A stretch of 36,240 nucleotides of DNA from Bacillus sp. ISL-7. Its GTDB lineage: Bacteria; Bacillota; Bacilli; Bacillales_B; DSM-18226. Numbering within the stretch: position 1 is the stretch's first letter; each line of letters starts with the position of its first letter. Below, in pieces: positions 1-6,031 of this stretch. The stretch lies in assembly GCF_018613065.1 (NCBI RefSeq), contig NZ_JAGGQW010000012.1, positions 1 to 36,240 of the forward strand, read 5' to 3'. Both the position numbers and the translations under genes were made by a program. The notes beneath the pieces were generated by a model that saw only the letters and a program-made list of their open reading frames with translations, was not told the origin of the DNA and did no database searches.

Positions 1-59
1 TGGGAATGGGCGGTCAACCAGGAATGGGGATGGGCGGTTTTCCAGGAATGGGGATGTAG
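1..59 (+). CDS. 3' end of a Gly/Met/Pro-rich protein gene (partial)
   Basis: An open frame enters from the left edge (codons from base 3) and ends at TAG 57-59. The visible 18 residues are only Gly, Met, Pro, Gln and Phe, in repeats of the form PGMGMGGF. Such low-complexity Gly/Met tails occur at the C-terminus of several Bacillus spore-coat or surface proteins, but this is too little to name a family. The start lies outside the window. A strong terminator follows at 274. Confidence 0.6.
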   Translation, partial: GMGGQPGMGMGGFPGMGM

Positions 60-273
60 CGGTTTCTCTAGAAAGGGTATACGGCTATGCTGTAACGAAA
101 ACCAAAGCTGTCAATAACACCATTCAAGTATTCCAACGAGTAAGGAAACCAAGGCAATCATAAAGAATGATTCGTATAAGGTAATTATTACATCAATAGA
201 CAAGAAGGAAACTGTGATTACATCTAATTGATAGGTGGGGATCTGCCTCCGCTCAGTTAAAGTGGTAAAGTAG

Positions 274-304
274 AAAAGCTTCTAGTGTGGACTAGAAGCT
301 TTTT
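274..304 (+). terminator. Rho-independent terminator
   Basis: AAAAGCTTCTAGT (274-286) pairs perfectly with ACTAGAAGCTTTT (291-303) across the loop GTGG. The 13-bp stem ends in a short T run. It probably ends transcription from the gene whose tail is at 1-59. Confidence 0.85.
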
Positions 305-377
305 GCTGTGTCATATCAATTTTCTGAAAAATTAAGTTCAATTTCAGGTTGATAATTTACATATATTGTCTAATTGT

Positions 378-488
378 ACAAAACACATAAATTTTCGTAC
401 AAAATCCTTTGAAAATGGCACAAAAGGTGTTTAAAAATGCACAAAACCCACTGAAAAATGCACAAAACCCTCCTAAAAATACACAAAT
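378..488. repeat. 21-bp phased ACAAAA repeat, six units
   Basis: ACAAAA (last unit ACAAAT) starts at 378, 399, 420, 441, 462 and 483, exactly 21 bp apart each time. Most units carry a second A-tract (GAAAA or TAAAAA) about 10-11 bp later, so A-tracts recur about once per helical turn. Units 3-5 share the core AAAAATGCACAAAA. Phased A-tracts are expected to bend DNA. On the minus strand the repeat is an open 7-codon period, but there is no start or ribosome site, so I do not call it coding. Confidence 0.85.
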
Positions 489-597
489 CAAAATTTCTTG
501 ATAAAAAGATCTATTTCAGCCTTACAAAGAGTCTTAATTACAACCAAAAAAACCCCAACTCGGGAGGTTTAGCGGGTCTGACCACCAGTTTGTTATA

Positions 598-626
598 TTG
601 ATAGTTATGACCGAAAAATGTATAAT
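598..626 (+). promoter_or_regulatory. Sigma-A promoter for the small membrane protein gene
   Basis: -35 TTGATA (598-603), 17-bp spacer, -10 TATAAT (621-626). Transcription would start near 633, about 27 nt before the ATG at 660. Confidence 0.75.
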
Positions 627-659
627 ATTTACAATAACAGCTAATTAGGAAGTGGTCGG

Positions 660-920
660 ATGAAATTAAAGAGCTTTATAGTTACATTTGGTTCATTTGT
701 ATTTACGGTAGGACTGCTTTACCTAGTTGGACATATGTTTACTATTCCTTGGTTAATGTTCCATCACGAATATACAGATAACGCAAATGGTTTCTTTATT
801 TCAGCTGGTTCGTTGACTCCGCTTGTTATCGGGTTGATTATAAGCTTTTTGGCAGAAAAAATTTACATTTACAAGTCCCGAAAAAAGCTTGGTGAATCTG
901 ATATGCTCCCGATAAAGTAG
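660..920 (+). CDS. Small two-helix membrane protein, 3' end apparently replaced by an IS end
   Basis: 86 residues with ATG after AGGAAGTGG. Two hydrophobic helices are visible (about residues 5-31 and 46-66), joined by a loop containing FHHEYTDN and followed by a basic tail (YKSRKK), which suggests an inner-membrane protein with no enzyme motif. I do not recognise the family. The last six codons (DMLPIK) and the stop lie in sequence that looks like the left end of an IS3-family element (from 899), so the native C-terminus was probably a little different. A good sigma-A promoter stands upstream, so the gene may still be expressed. Confidence 0.65.
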   Translation: MKLKSFIVTFGSFVFTVGLLYLVGHMFTIPWLMFHHEYTDNANGFFISAGSLTPLVIGLIISFLAEKIYIYKSRKKLGESDMLPIK

Positions 921-966
921 ACAGATTAAATAATAAAAATCTGTTTTACTTTATTGGGGGCTTTTT
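905..966 (+). terminator. Long hairpin with T run at the IS left end, covering the OrfA ribosome site
   Basis: Bases 905-927 pair with 938-961 (about 22 pairs, a few G-T, one bulge), followed by TTTTT at 962-966. It spans the stop codon of the 660 gene and places the GGGGG ribosome site of the 970 frame in the stem. It should both end read-through transcripts and hide the ribosome site, a protection known for some insertion elements. Confidence 0.65.
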
Positions 967-969
967 ACT

Positions 970-1269
970 ATGGGAAAAAATGCTTATTCTGCACAAGAAA
1001 AGTATGAGTTAATTGTGGCGTTTAACGATAGACATACCTCGATTCAAGACTTTTGTTCTCAATACAATATTTCTGATGAATCAATGAAAGAATGGATTTA
1101 TCTATATGAGACATACGGAATAGAGGGACTTCATAAAACAGGTAGATGGGATCGTTACTCTAAAGAGGTTAAAACAGCTGCCGTTCTTGATTACCTTTCC
1201 GGGAACGATTCACTGATTGGGATTATACACAAGTATAAAATATCCAGCACTTCAGTGTTGAGAAAATAG
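970..1269 (+). pseudogene. IS3-family transposase OrfA (HTH) fragment
   Basis: 99 residues with two helix-turn-helix units: about 10-40 (YELIVAFNDRHTSIQDFC..YNISDESMKEWIYLYE) and 65-95 (KTAAVLDYLSGNDSLIGIIHKYKISSTSVLRK). This layout is typical of IS150-group OrfA, which normally runs to about 170 residues. The frame ends in TAG right after VLRK, where family members usually have Trp (TGG), so one substitution could have made the stop; further stops follow at once. With no OrfB present this is a dead remnant. A ribosome site (GGGGG) precedes the ATG but lies in a hairpin. Confidence 0.75.
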
Positions 1270-1460
1270 TAGTAAATGTTCCTTATATCTATCTTAATTG
1301 AGTTTAGAGGTGAAAAATCGGCTCAATTATAAACAAATGAGAAATGTTTCATGATAAGGTTGTTGCAAGAGGCCTTGTTATGGACAATTTACAGGATGGT
1401 CATTAGTTAGATAGTGTTGGTAAATTTGAAAGGCTGAAATCAATAAAGTGAGGTTTATGA

Positions 1461-2408
1461 ATGATTTTTACCTATGCTATTACACAAGATAATCAGTTGA
1501 TAAAAGAAGTAAAGTTGGAGGATCTAAGGTCAGATCGGTTCAAATTTTATTGGGTGGATTTTGAGGAACCAACTGATGTGGAAACGAAGTTGTTAAGTGA
1601 ATTTTTCCACTTTCATCCCTTGGCGATTGAGGATTGTCTGCATTTTATCCAGCGCCCCAATATGAATTATTATGATGGTGTCCTTTTCTTTGTTTTACAT
1701 TCATTAAGTAAAACAATAAGGTGCGAGGAGATAGATGTTTTTGTAGGAGAAAACTATGTCGTGTCCTTTCATAAGGAGAAGGATGAGGCAATAGATATGG
1801 TTAAGCAAAAATTATTTGCAAGTAAGGAAATGGAAAAGGTTGGACCGTTATTTGTTCTACATAGCATTATTGATGAATTAGTGGATTGCTATTTTCCAAT
1901 TTTGCATCAAATTGAGGATAAATTAAATGAATATGAAGAGAAGGAAGCCAGCAGCAAAAAGGTCATCGAAGAGGTTTATGAGATTCGCAGAGAACTGATT
2001 CGGTTGCGAAAAACAATCATTCCGATGAGAGATTTGTTATATCGGATGATAAACTCGAAGCGGATTCAGGAAACAAAGCAAATTCATCATTATTTTTCCG
2101 ATATATATGATCACTTGATGAAGTTAACGGATATGGTTGCGTCTAATCAAGATGTTACTTCTGATATGAGGGAGAATTACATGTCTATTCAATCCAATCG
2201 CATGAATTCCATTATGATGACACTTACCGTTATAACAACTATTTTTATGCCGCTTACATTTATTGTAGGCGTGTACGGAATGAATTTTGATCATATGCCA
2301 GAGTTACATTGGCAATACGGCTATTTTATCACTCTAGGAGTTATGGCGATCATTGTAATTGTAATGATTTTTTGGTTTTACAAAAAAGGCTGGTTATTTA
2401 AAAAGTAA
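1461..2408 (+). CDS. corA: CorA-family magnesium/divalent cation channel
   Basis: 315 residues, the usual CorA length. The C-terminus has two membrane helices, and the first ends in the family signature YGMN (in GVYGMNFDHMPELHW, about residue 273), which forms the pore mouth and selectivity filter for hydrated Mg2+. The N-terminal part is the acidic cytoplasmic funnel, with a long helical stalk around 130-245 rich in Glu/Lys/Arg, and the chain ends in a basic tail (KKGWLFKK). The protein acts as a homopentamer in the cell membrane. ATG 1461 follows GTGAGG. It appears to be a single-gene unit; no Mg2+ leader RNA was recognised upstream. Confidence 0.93.
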   Translation: MIFTYAITQDNQLIKEVKLEDLRSDRFKFYWVDFEEPTDVETKLLSEFFHFHPLAIEDCLHFIQRPNMNYYDGVLFFVLHSLSKTIRCEEIDVFVGENYVVSFHKEKDEAIDMVKQKLFASKEMEKVGPLFVLHSIIDELVDCYFPILHQIEDKLNEYEEKEASSKKVIEEVYEIRRELIRLRKTIIPMRDLLYRMINSKRIQETKQIHHYFSDIYDHLMKLTDMVASNQDVTSDMRENYMSIQSNRMNSIMMTLTVITTIFMPLTFIVGVYGMNFDHMPELHWQYGYFITLGVMAIIVIVMIFWFYKKGWLFKK

Positions 2409-2568
2409 CAAACAACCAATATTAATTAATATCAGAAAGAGTAAAGTGCATGGTTACATATTAATCGGTATAGATGGTATTTTGTATGATTTCCTCTCGG
2501 TTTTTCTCAATAATTTCACCTAAACACGAACATTAAGCAGTTACAATGGATTAATATTCACCTTTTTA

Positions 2569-2597
2569 TTGATTATCTATTTTATATTTGTTATATT
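2569..2597 (+). promoter_or_regulatory. Sigma-A promoter of the riboswitch transcript
   Basis: -35 TTGATT (2569-2574), 17-bp spacer, -10 TATATT (2592-2597). The transcript would begin near 2604, about 20 nt before the aptamer. I see nothing to annotate between 2409 and 2568. Confidence 0.7.
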
Positions 2598-2624
2598 ATC
2601 ATAGTAATCATCTTAAATATCATT

Positions 2625-2695
2625 ACTCGTATATACTCGGTAATATGGTCTGAGTGTTTCTACCTGGTTCCCAATGAAAGAACTAAACTACGAGT
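2625..2695 (+). ncRNA. Guanine-class purine riboswitch aptamer
   Basis: P1 is ACTCGTA (2625-2631) with TACGAGT (2689-2695). Between them is the conserved core TAATATGG..TGAGTGTTTCTACC (2641-2664), the P2/J2-3 signature of purine riboswitches. P3 is TGGTTC/GAACTA. The junction just before the P1 3' strand reads AACTAC, giving C at the position equivalent to C74 of the xpt aptamer, which specifies guanine/hypoxanthine; adenine aptamers have U. It should switch off the nucleosidase-like gene at 2890 when guanine is high. Confidence 0.88.
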
Positions 2696-2775
2696 TAAAG
2701 TATTTGGCTGTACGGCTTTTTTAGCCGTTGCCATACTATCATTTAGTATATTTTTCTATGTTTGCTAAATGATCT

Positions 2776-2836
2776 ATACTTTGACTCTTGTAGGTCTAGA
2801 AGGTAGAAATCATTCTACATTTTCTAGACCTTTTTT
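2776..2836 (+). terminator. Riboswitch expression platform: antiterminator strand and terminator
   Basis: The terminator stem is AGGTCTAGAA (2792-2801) with TTCTAGACCT (2822-2831), an inner stem GTAGAA/TTCTAC, then a T run to 2836. Just upstream, 2776-2793 can pair with 2688-2703 (P1 3' strand plus the next eight bases; 15 Watson-Crick pairs, one G-T and a TT bulge), which would be the alternative antiterminator. Two more hairpins (2712-2728 and 2738-2773) sit in the intervening 70 nt. Confidence 0.7.
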
Positions 2837-2889
2837 ATTGGCCAGATTTTTCGAGTTTTTAAACATCAAGAGAAAAGGGAGAGGTTTTT

Positions 2890-3768
2890 ATGACAAACAA
2901 CATCTTAAAGAAATACGCTCCATTAGCAGCTATTGCTCTACTATTCTTATTGTTGCTTGCATTACGTAATTCAGCTTTTCTAAATGAAACAGAGGTAGAG
3001 GGTGCCGGGAGGCCAATACTTATTCAAGGTCCAATGCCAATAGAGGCTGAAAAATTTGCACAAAAATTAGAAAAAGTTAAAGTGGAAAAATCAGGGGATT
3101 TCGTCTTTTACAAAGGAAAGCTGGACAATTATCCTGTAATCGTTGCTAAAACAGGTAAGGGAATGGAAAATACAGCAGCCGCTACAGCAGTGGCGATTGA
3201 AAAATATAACCCGATCGCTATCATCAACCAGGGTACATCTGGCGGACATGATCCGAAATTACATGTATTTGATATTGTTTTAGGAAAAAGAACGACAAAT
3301 ATTGGTTCCTTAAAAACAGAAAGTAAGAATGAAAACGAGGGAATGGATCCCACACAATGGATCTCGATGGACTTAATGGCTTCTGAAGGAAGCGGGTCAG
3401 ATCCTAATGCTGAAAAGATCCGTTACTACGAGGGCGATAAGGATTTACTTGCAGCTGCTAACGCAGTAAAAGATACCTACACTAAGGGTGAAGTTGTCGA
3501 GGGTACGATCGGTTCAGCAGACGTTTGGAATAATGAAGTTGATCGAATTAAATGGTTCCATACGAATTACGGTACATCTGTAGAAGAAATGGAAGGTGCC
3601 GCAGCAGCACAAATGGCCAAAGCTTATGATGTACCATTCTTGGGTATTCGAGTACTGTCAAATAATAAAACAAATGGTGATAAATACAACTCGGATACGG
3701 CAGCAGCCAATCAAGAATATGTTTATGAAGTAGTTAAAAAATACATTTCTACTATTCAAGGCAAATAA
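2890..3768 (+). CDS. Exported or membrane-anchored nucleoside phosphorylase/nucleosidase-family protein
   Basis: 292 residues. The N-terminus has a basic start (NNILKKY) and a hydrophobic stretch (about 10-25), an export signal or anchor; no lipobox Cys is visible. Residues 43-290 follow the PNP_UDP_1 fold (COG0775, MTA/SAH nucleosidase-like): GPMPIEAEKF (E52, aligned with the catalytic Glu12 of E. coli MTAN), NQGTSGG (113-119) and VEEMEGAAAAQ (E235, ribose-binding Glu). The proton-donating Asp of MTAN (SD in RAISD) is replaced by Asn258 in RVLSNN, with the same 23-residue spacing from E235. About 40 extra residues (140-180) separate the halves. ATG 2890 follows GGGAGAGG. The guanine riboswitch upstream suggests purine nucleoside salvage outside the membrane; MTA/SAH may not be the substrate. 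Confidence 0.82.
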   Translation: MTNNILKKYAPLAAIALLFLLLLALRNSAFLNETEVEGAGRPILIQGPMPIEAEKFAQKLEKVKVEKSGDFVFYKGKLDNYPVIVAKTGKGMENTAAATAVAIEKYNPIAIINQGTSGGHDPKLHVFDIVLGKRTTNIGSLKTESKNENEGMDPTQWISMDLMASEGSGSDPNAEKIRYYEGDKDLLAAANAVKDTYTKGEVVEGTIGSADVWNNEVDRIKWFHTNYGTSVEEMEGAAAAQMAKAYDVPFLGIRVLSNNKTNGDKYNSDTAAANQEYVYEVVKKYISTIQGK

Positions 3769-3783
3769 TATCATAAAACTAAA

Positions 3784-3820
3784 CAAACACCCTTGTCCAA
3801 GTAGACAAGGGTGTTTGCTT
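3784..3820 (+). terminator. Rho-independent terminator
   Basis: CAAACACCCTTGTC (3784-3797) pairs perfectly with GACAAGGGTGTTTG (3804-3817), followed by CTTT. It ends the nucleosidase-like gene. The following 150 bp hold only a short frame without a start. Confidence 0.9.
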
Positions 3821-3961
3821 TAAGTGGAATTTAGGTGCGGTTATCTTAGGTGTAGTATGTTTCTACTATCATGATGATAAAATTGAAGATGTAAAATGGT
3901 TGAACAAAGCTCTTTGTCTTTTTTATTGAGAGGGCACTTAAAATCCCTTGATTAAAAAAAG

Positions 3962-3994
3962 ACAAAAAAAAGAGAGAATGGGTGCATTCTCTCT
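3962..3994 (-). terminator. Minus-strand terminator of the Spo0E-like gene
   Basis: AGAGAGAATG (3971-3980) pairs with CATTCTCTCT (3985-3994); read on the minus strand the stem is followed by eight T residues. It lies about 70 bp past the stop of the 4067-4324 gene. Confidence 0.88.
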
Positions 3995-4066
3995 AAATTA
4001 TTAACGAATTCAAACACATTTAGAAATGGTTCTCAAAGGACTAAGTTGAAGATACCACTATTATCA

Positions 4067-4324
4067 TTAAATAAAAAAATATCCGTAAGGAATAGATAAA
4101 ATCCTATGTACGTGTGTTGTAAGTATTGAGAAAAGGTCAACGTAAGGATTTAGGGGTTTAGAATGTTTATCGTCTAATAATAACCTATTATAATCGTTAA
4201 GCAGTTTGTCTAGTTCTTGGCTGCAATAGATAGTTTCTTCATTTTGAAGTCCTTTTGTCATTCCTAATTTAATCATTTCCTTTTTTTTCTCTTTAATAGC
4301 TGCTTCACATTGTTCTAGTCTCAT
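4067..4324 (-). CDS. Spo0E-family aspartyl-phosphate phosphatase
   Basis: 85 residues. The family signature SQELDKLLNDYNRLL (about 35-49) is intact, preceded by an amphipathic helix (LEQCEAAIKEKKKEMIKLG) and the KGLQNEETI turn; together they form the two-helix hairpin of Spo0E/YnzD/YisI proteins. These dephosphorylate Spo0A~P and so restrain sporulation; the SQELD Asp/Glu positions are the functional core. About 30 extra C-terminal residues (HSKPLNPYVDLFSILTTHVH...) go beyond the short YnzD/YisI type. ATG follows AAGGAGT by eight bases. Single-gene minus-strand unit with its own terminator; an 11-bp direct repeat (TAAAATTTCAG, 4341-4362) lies just upstream of its ribosome site. Confidence 0.88.
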   Translation of the reverse strand: MRLEQCEAAIKEKKKEMIKLGMTKGLQNEETIYCSQELDKLLNDYNRLLLDDKHSKPLNPYVDLFSILTTHVHRILSIPYGYFFI

Positions 4325-4674
4325 TGCCGATTACTCCTTATAAAATTTCAGTAAAATTTCAGTAAACGTAGATTCTAGTAGAGTTGAATGAATTATAGCA
4401 TTTATTAACTGATATGGATTAGATTCGATAAAAGAAGATAAAAGAAGATAAAAGGAGACAAAAATAGACGCGGCATGTAGATTTTCGACAACATGGCCTG
4501 TTGAATTCACTCACATTGTAGTCCCTTAAAGAAGTTGAAGGACTTTAAGACTAAAATTTGCAGGAGTGTTCCAACAACTAATAGGTAGATAGTAAGTCCT
4601 TCTGGAGATTAAAAAGACCGAGTTTCTTCTATTAAGAAAGAAATTTCTGATATTATTATTTCATACCTAAAAAG
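4325..4674. other. 350-bp intergenic region between the divergent Spo0E-like and sarcosine-oxidase genes
   Basis: It holds two copies of TAAAATTTCAG (4341-4362), a 10-bp tandem repeat AAAGAAGATA (4431-4450, with a degenerate third copy) and a hairpin TAGT..CTTAAAG / CTTTAAG ACTA (4519-4553) of unknown role. No known riboswitch class and no clear promoter pair was recognised. Confidence 0.5.
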
Positions 4675-4686
4675 GTGTATGGAAGG

Positions 4687-5853
4687 ATGCGTGATCGTTT
4701 GATGGACCACTATGATGTGATTATTGTAGGCGCAGGGTCTATGGGCATGGCTGCAGGGTATTATTTATCGAAGCTTGGAAAAAGGACATTATTACTAGAT
4801 TCGAATGATCCCCCCCATAGCTTGGGCAGCCACCATGGGGATACTAGAATCATTCGTCATGCCTATGGAGAAGGAAGGAAATATGTTCCGCTTGCGCTCC
4901 GCGCTCAAGCATTATGGCGTGAATTAGAACAAGAATCAGGAATGGATTTGTTTTCTCCTACAGGAGTATTGTGTGTCGGTGCAGAGGGCTCTTTATTTAT
5001 CGAGGAAGTTGTCAAAAGTGCAAAAGAATTTTCTTTACCTCTTGAAATACTATCAAGTGATGAGATAAATGTTCGGTGGCCAGGCTTCAAGATACCAGAA
5101 GGATCCGTAGGATGTTTAGAAAAAAATTCAGGAGTGTTATTTAGTGAAGAATGTATTCGAGCCTATCGCCGACTTGGCTTAGCGAATGGGATGACATTGG
5201 TGCCATTTACAAAAGTGGAGAAAATTGAAAAGTTTGGTGAAGGTGCCGTTGTACAAACAAATAGCGAGCAATATGCTGCTGATTATGTGGTGATCTGTTC
5301 AGGAGCTTGGACAGGAAAAATCCTCGAGGAAACAGGATTGGACATTCCTCTTCAGCCGACACGTAAGACTGTCTCATGGTTTGAATGTGATGATCTTCTT
5401 TATGATGCCAGTCATTTTCCGGCCTTCACGATCGATTTATTAAATGAACACTATTATGGCTTTCCAAATATCAATGGAAGTGGGGTAAAAATCGGAAGAC
5501 ATGATGGAGGAGAAAAGGTAGATCCGGATTGTTTCAATCGGGAATACGGTGTGAATTCAACTGATGAGGATGAGGCTCGAAACTTTATTAAGAAGTATCT
5601 GCCAAAAGCCAATGGTCCCCTGATTAAAGGTAAAACATGTCTTTATACACTTACTCCTGATGAGCATTTTATTATTGACCGTCACCCTTCACTTTCAAAT
5701 GTCATTATCGCAGCTGGTTTTTCAGGACATGGCTTTAAATTTGCCAGCATTGTAGGAAAAATCATTTGTGATCTAGTTACGGAAGGTAAAACAAATGATG
5801 ATATCTCCATGTTTTCACTTCATCGATTTTCAAGTGAATGTAGTAGTAAATAA
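4687..5853 (+). CDS. Monomeric sarcosine oxidase / N-methyl amino acid oxidase (MSOX/MTOX family)
   Basis: 388 residues from ATG 4687, which has AAAGGTG nine bases upstream; GTG 4675 and ATG 4702 are other in-frame starts. N-terminal FAD-binding GAGSMG (15-20), then the MSOX/MTOX hallmark GSHHGDTRIIRHAYGEG, and a C-terminal TCLYTLTPDEHF whose Cys (about 318) matches the Cys that carries covalent 8-S-cysteinyl FAD (Cys315 in Bacillus MSOX). The active-site Lys and His are present in VKIGRHDGG, and GFSGHGFKF closes the fold. The family oxidises sarcosine or N-methyl amino acids to formaldehyde, the amino acid and H2O2 in the cytoplasm. GRHDGG rather than the MSOX-type GYHTFG leaves the substrate open. 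Monocistronic; it lies next to the quaternary-amine-like genes. Confidence 0.85.
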   Translation: MRDRLMDHYDVIIVGAGSMGMAAGYYLSKLGKRTLLLDSNDPPHSLGSHHGDTRIIRHAYGEGRKYVPLALRAQALWRELEQESGMDLFSPTGVLCVGAEGSLFIEEVVKSAKEFSLPLEILSSDEINVRWPGFKIPEGSVGCLEKNSGVLFSEECIRAYRRLGLANGMTLVPFTKVEKIEKFGEGAVVQTNSEQYAADYVVICSGAWTGKILEETGLDIPLQPTRKTVSWFECDDLLYDASHFPAFTIDLLNEHYYGFPNINGSGVKIGRHDGGEKVDPDCFNREYGVNSTDEDEARNFIKKYLPKANGPLIKGKTCLYTLTPDEHFIIDRHPSLSNVIIAAGFSGHGFKFASIVGKIICDLVTEGKTNDDISMFSLHRFSSECSSK

Positions 5854-5953
5854 TATTGCAGTAGACTGAATGGGTAATCATCGGCATATCCTTGATTAAA
5901 AGTTGGGGTCAGAACCCTACTCATGAAAGTAAAGAAATAACGTTTGAAAAAAC

Positions 5954-6004
5954 AAAAAAAGGTTGACTCAAAATGGTTGCAGTGTACAACTTATTGAGTC
6001 AGCC
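5954..6004 (-). terminator. Minus-strand terminator of the sigma-54 activator gene
   Basis: GGTTGACTCAA (5961-5971) pairs with TTGAGTCAGCC (5994-6004, one G-T) across a 22-nt loop; on the minus strand the stem runs into seven T residues (5954-5960). Confidence 0.8.
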
Positions 6005-6031
6005 TTTGCTAACCTATGCTTATTTCAAATA

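Larger units (their letters stand above)
60..597. other. 538-bp stretch without a convincing gene
   Basis: Contents: a short open frame (118-231, ending in TGA) with no start or ribosome site that may be the decayed end of a gene; a perfect terminator hairpin (274-304); an AT-rich stretch holding the 21-bp phased repeat (378-488); and a weak hairpin near 549-570 that on the minus strand would be followed by T residues, although no minus-strand gene is visible upstream of it. A sigma-A promoter begins at 598. Confidence 0.5.
899..1269 (+). mobile_element. Left part of an IS3-family (IS150-like) element, decayed
   Basis: The stretch starting TGATATGCTCCC at 899 resembles the terminal repeat of IS150-group elements, and an OrfA-like frame begins about 70 bp further in, as is usual in such elements. 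No OrfB (DDE integrase) and no right end were found; recognisable similarity stops at about 1270. The left boundary rests on recalled end sequences and is inferred. Confidence 0.5.

Noticed and set aside
318..332. CodY-box-like AATTTTCTGAAAAAT
   Set aside because: One mismatch to the 15-mer, but it is far (about 280 bp) from the nearest promoter and lies in very AT-rich DNA where such matches arise by chance.
2769..2969. 66-codon plus-strand frame upstream of the nucleosidase-like gene
   Set aside because: It runs through the riboswitch terminator hairpin and into another frame of the real gene; no ribosome site and no protein-like sequence.
3817..3929. Short open frame with a hydrophobic start after the terminator at 3784
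   Set aside because: No start codon with a ribosome site and no recognisable family; probably chance or an old gene relic.
4484..4490. Spo0A box TTCGACA upstream of the Spo0E-like gene
   Set aside because: A 7-bp match about 160 bp from the start codon is expected by chance several times in a window this size; no promoter is aligned with it.
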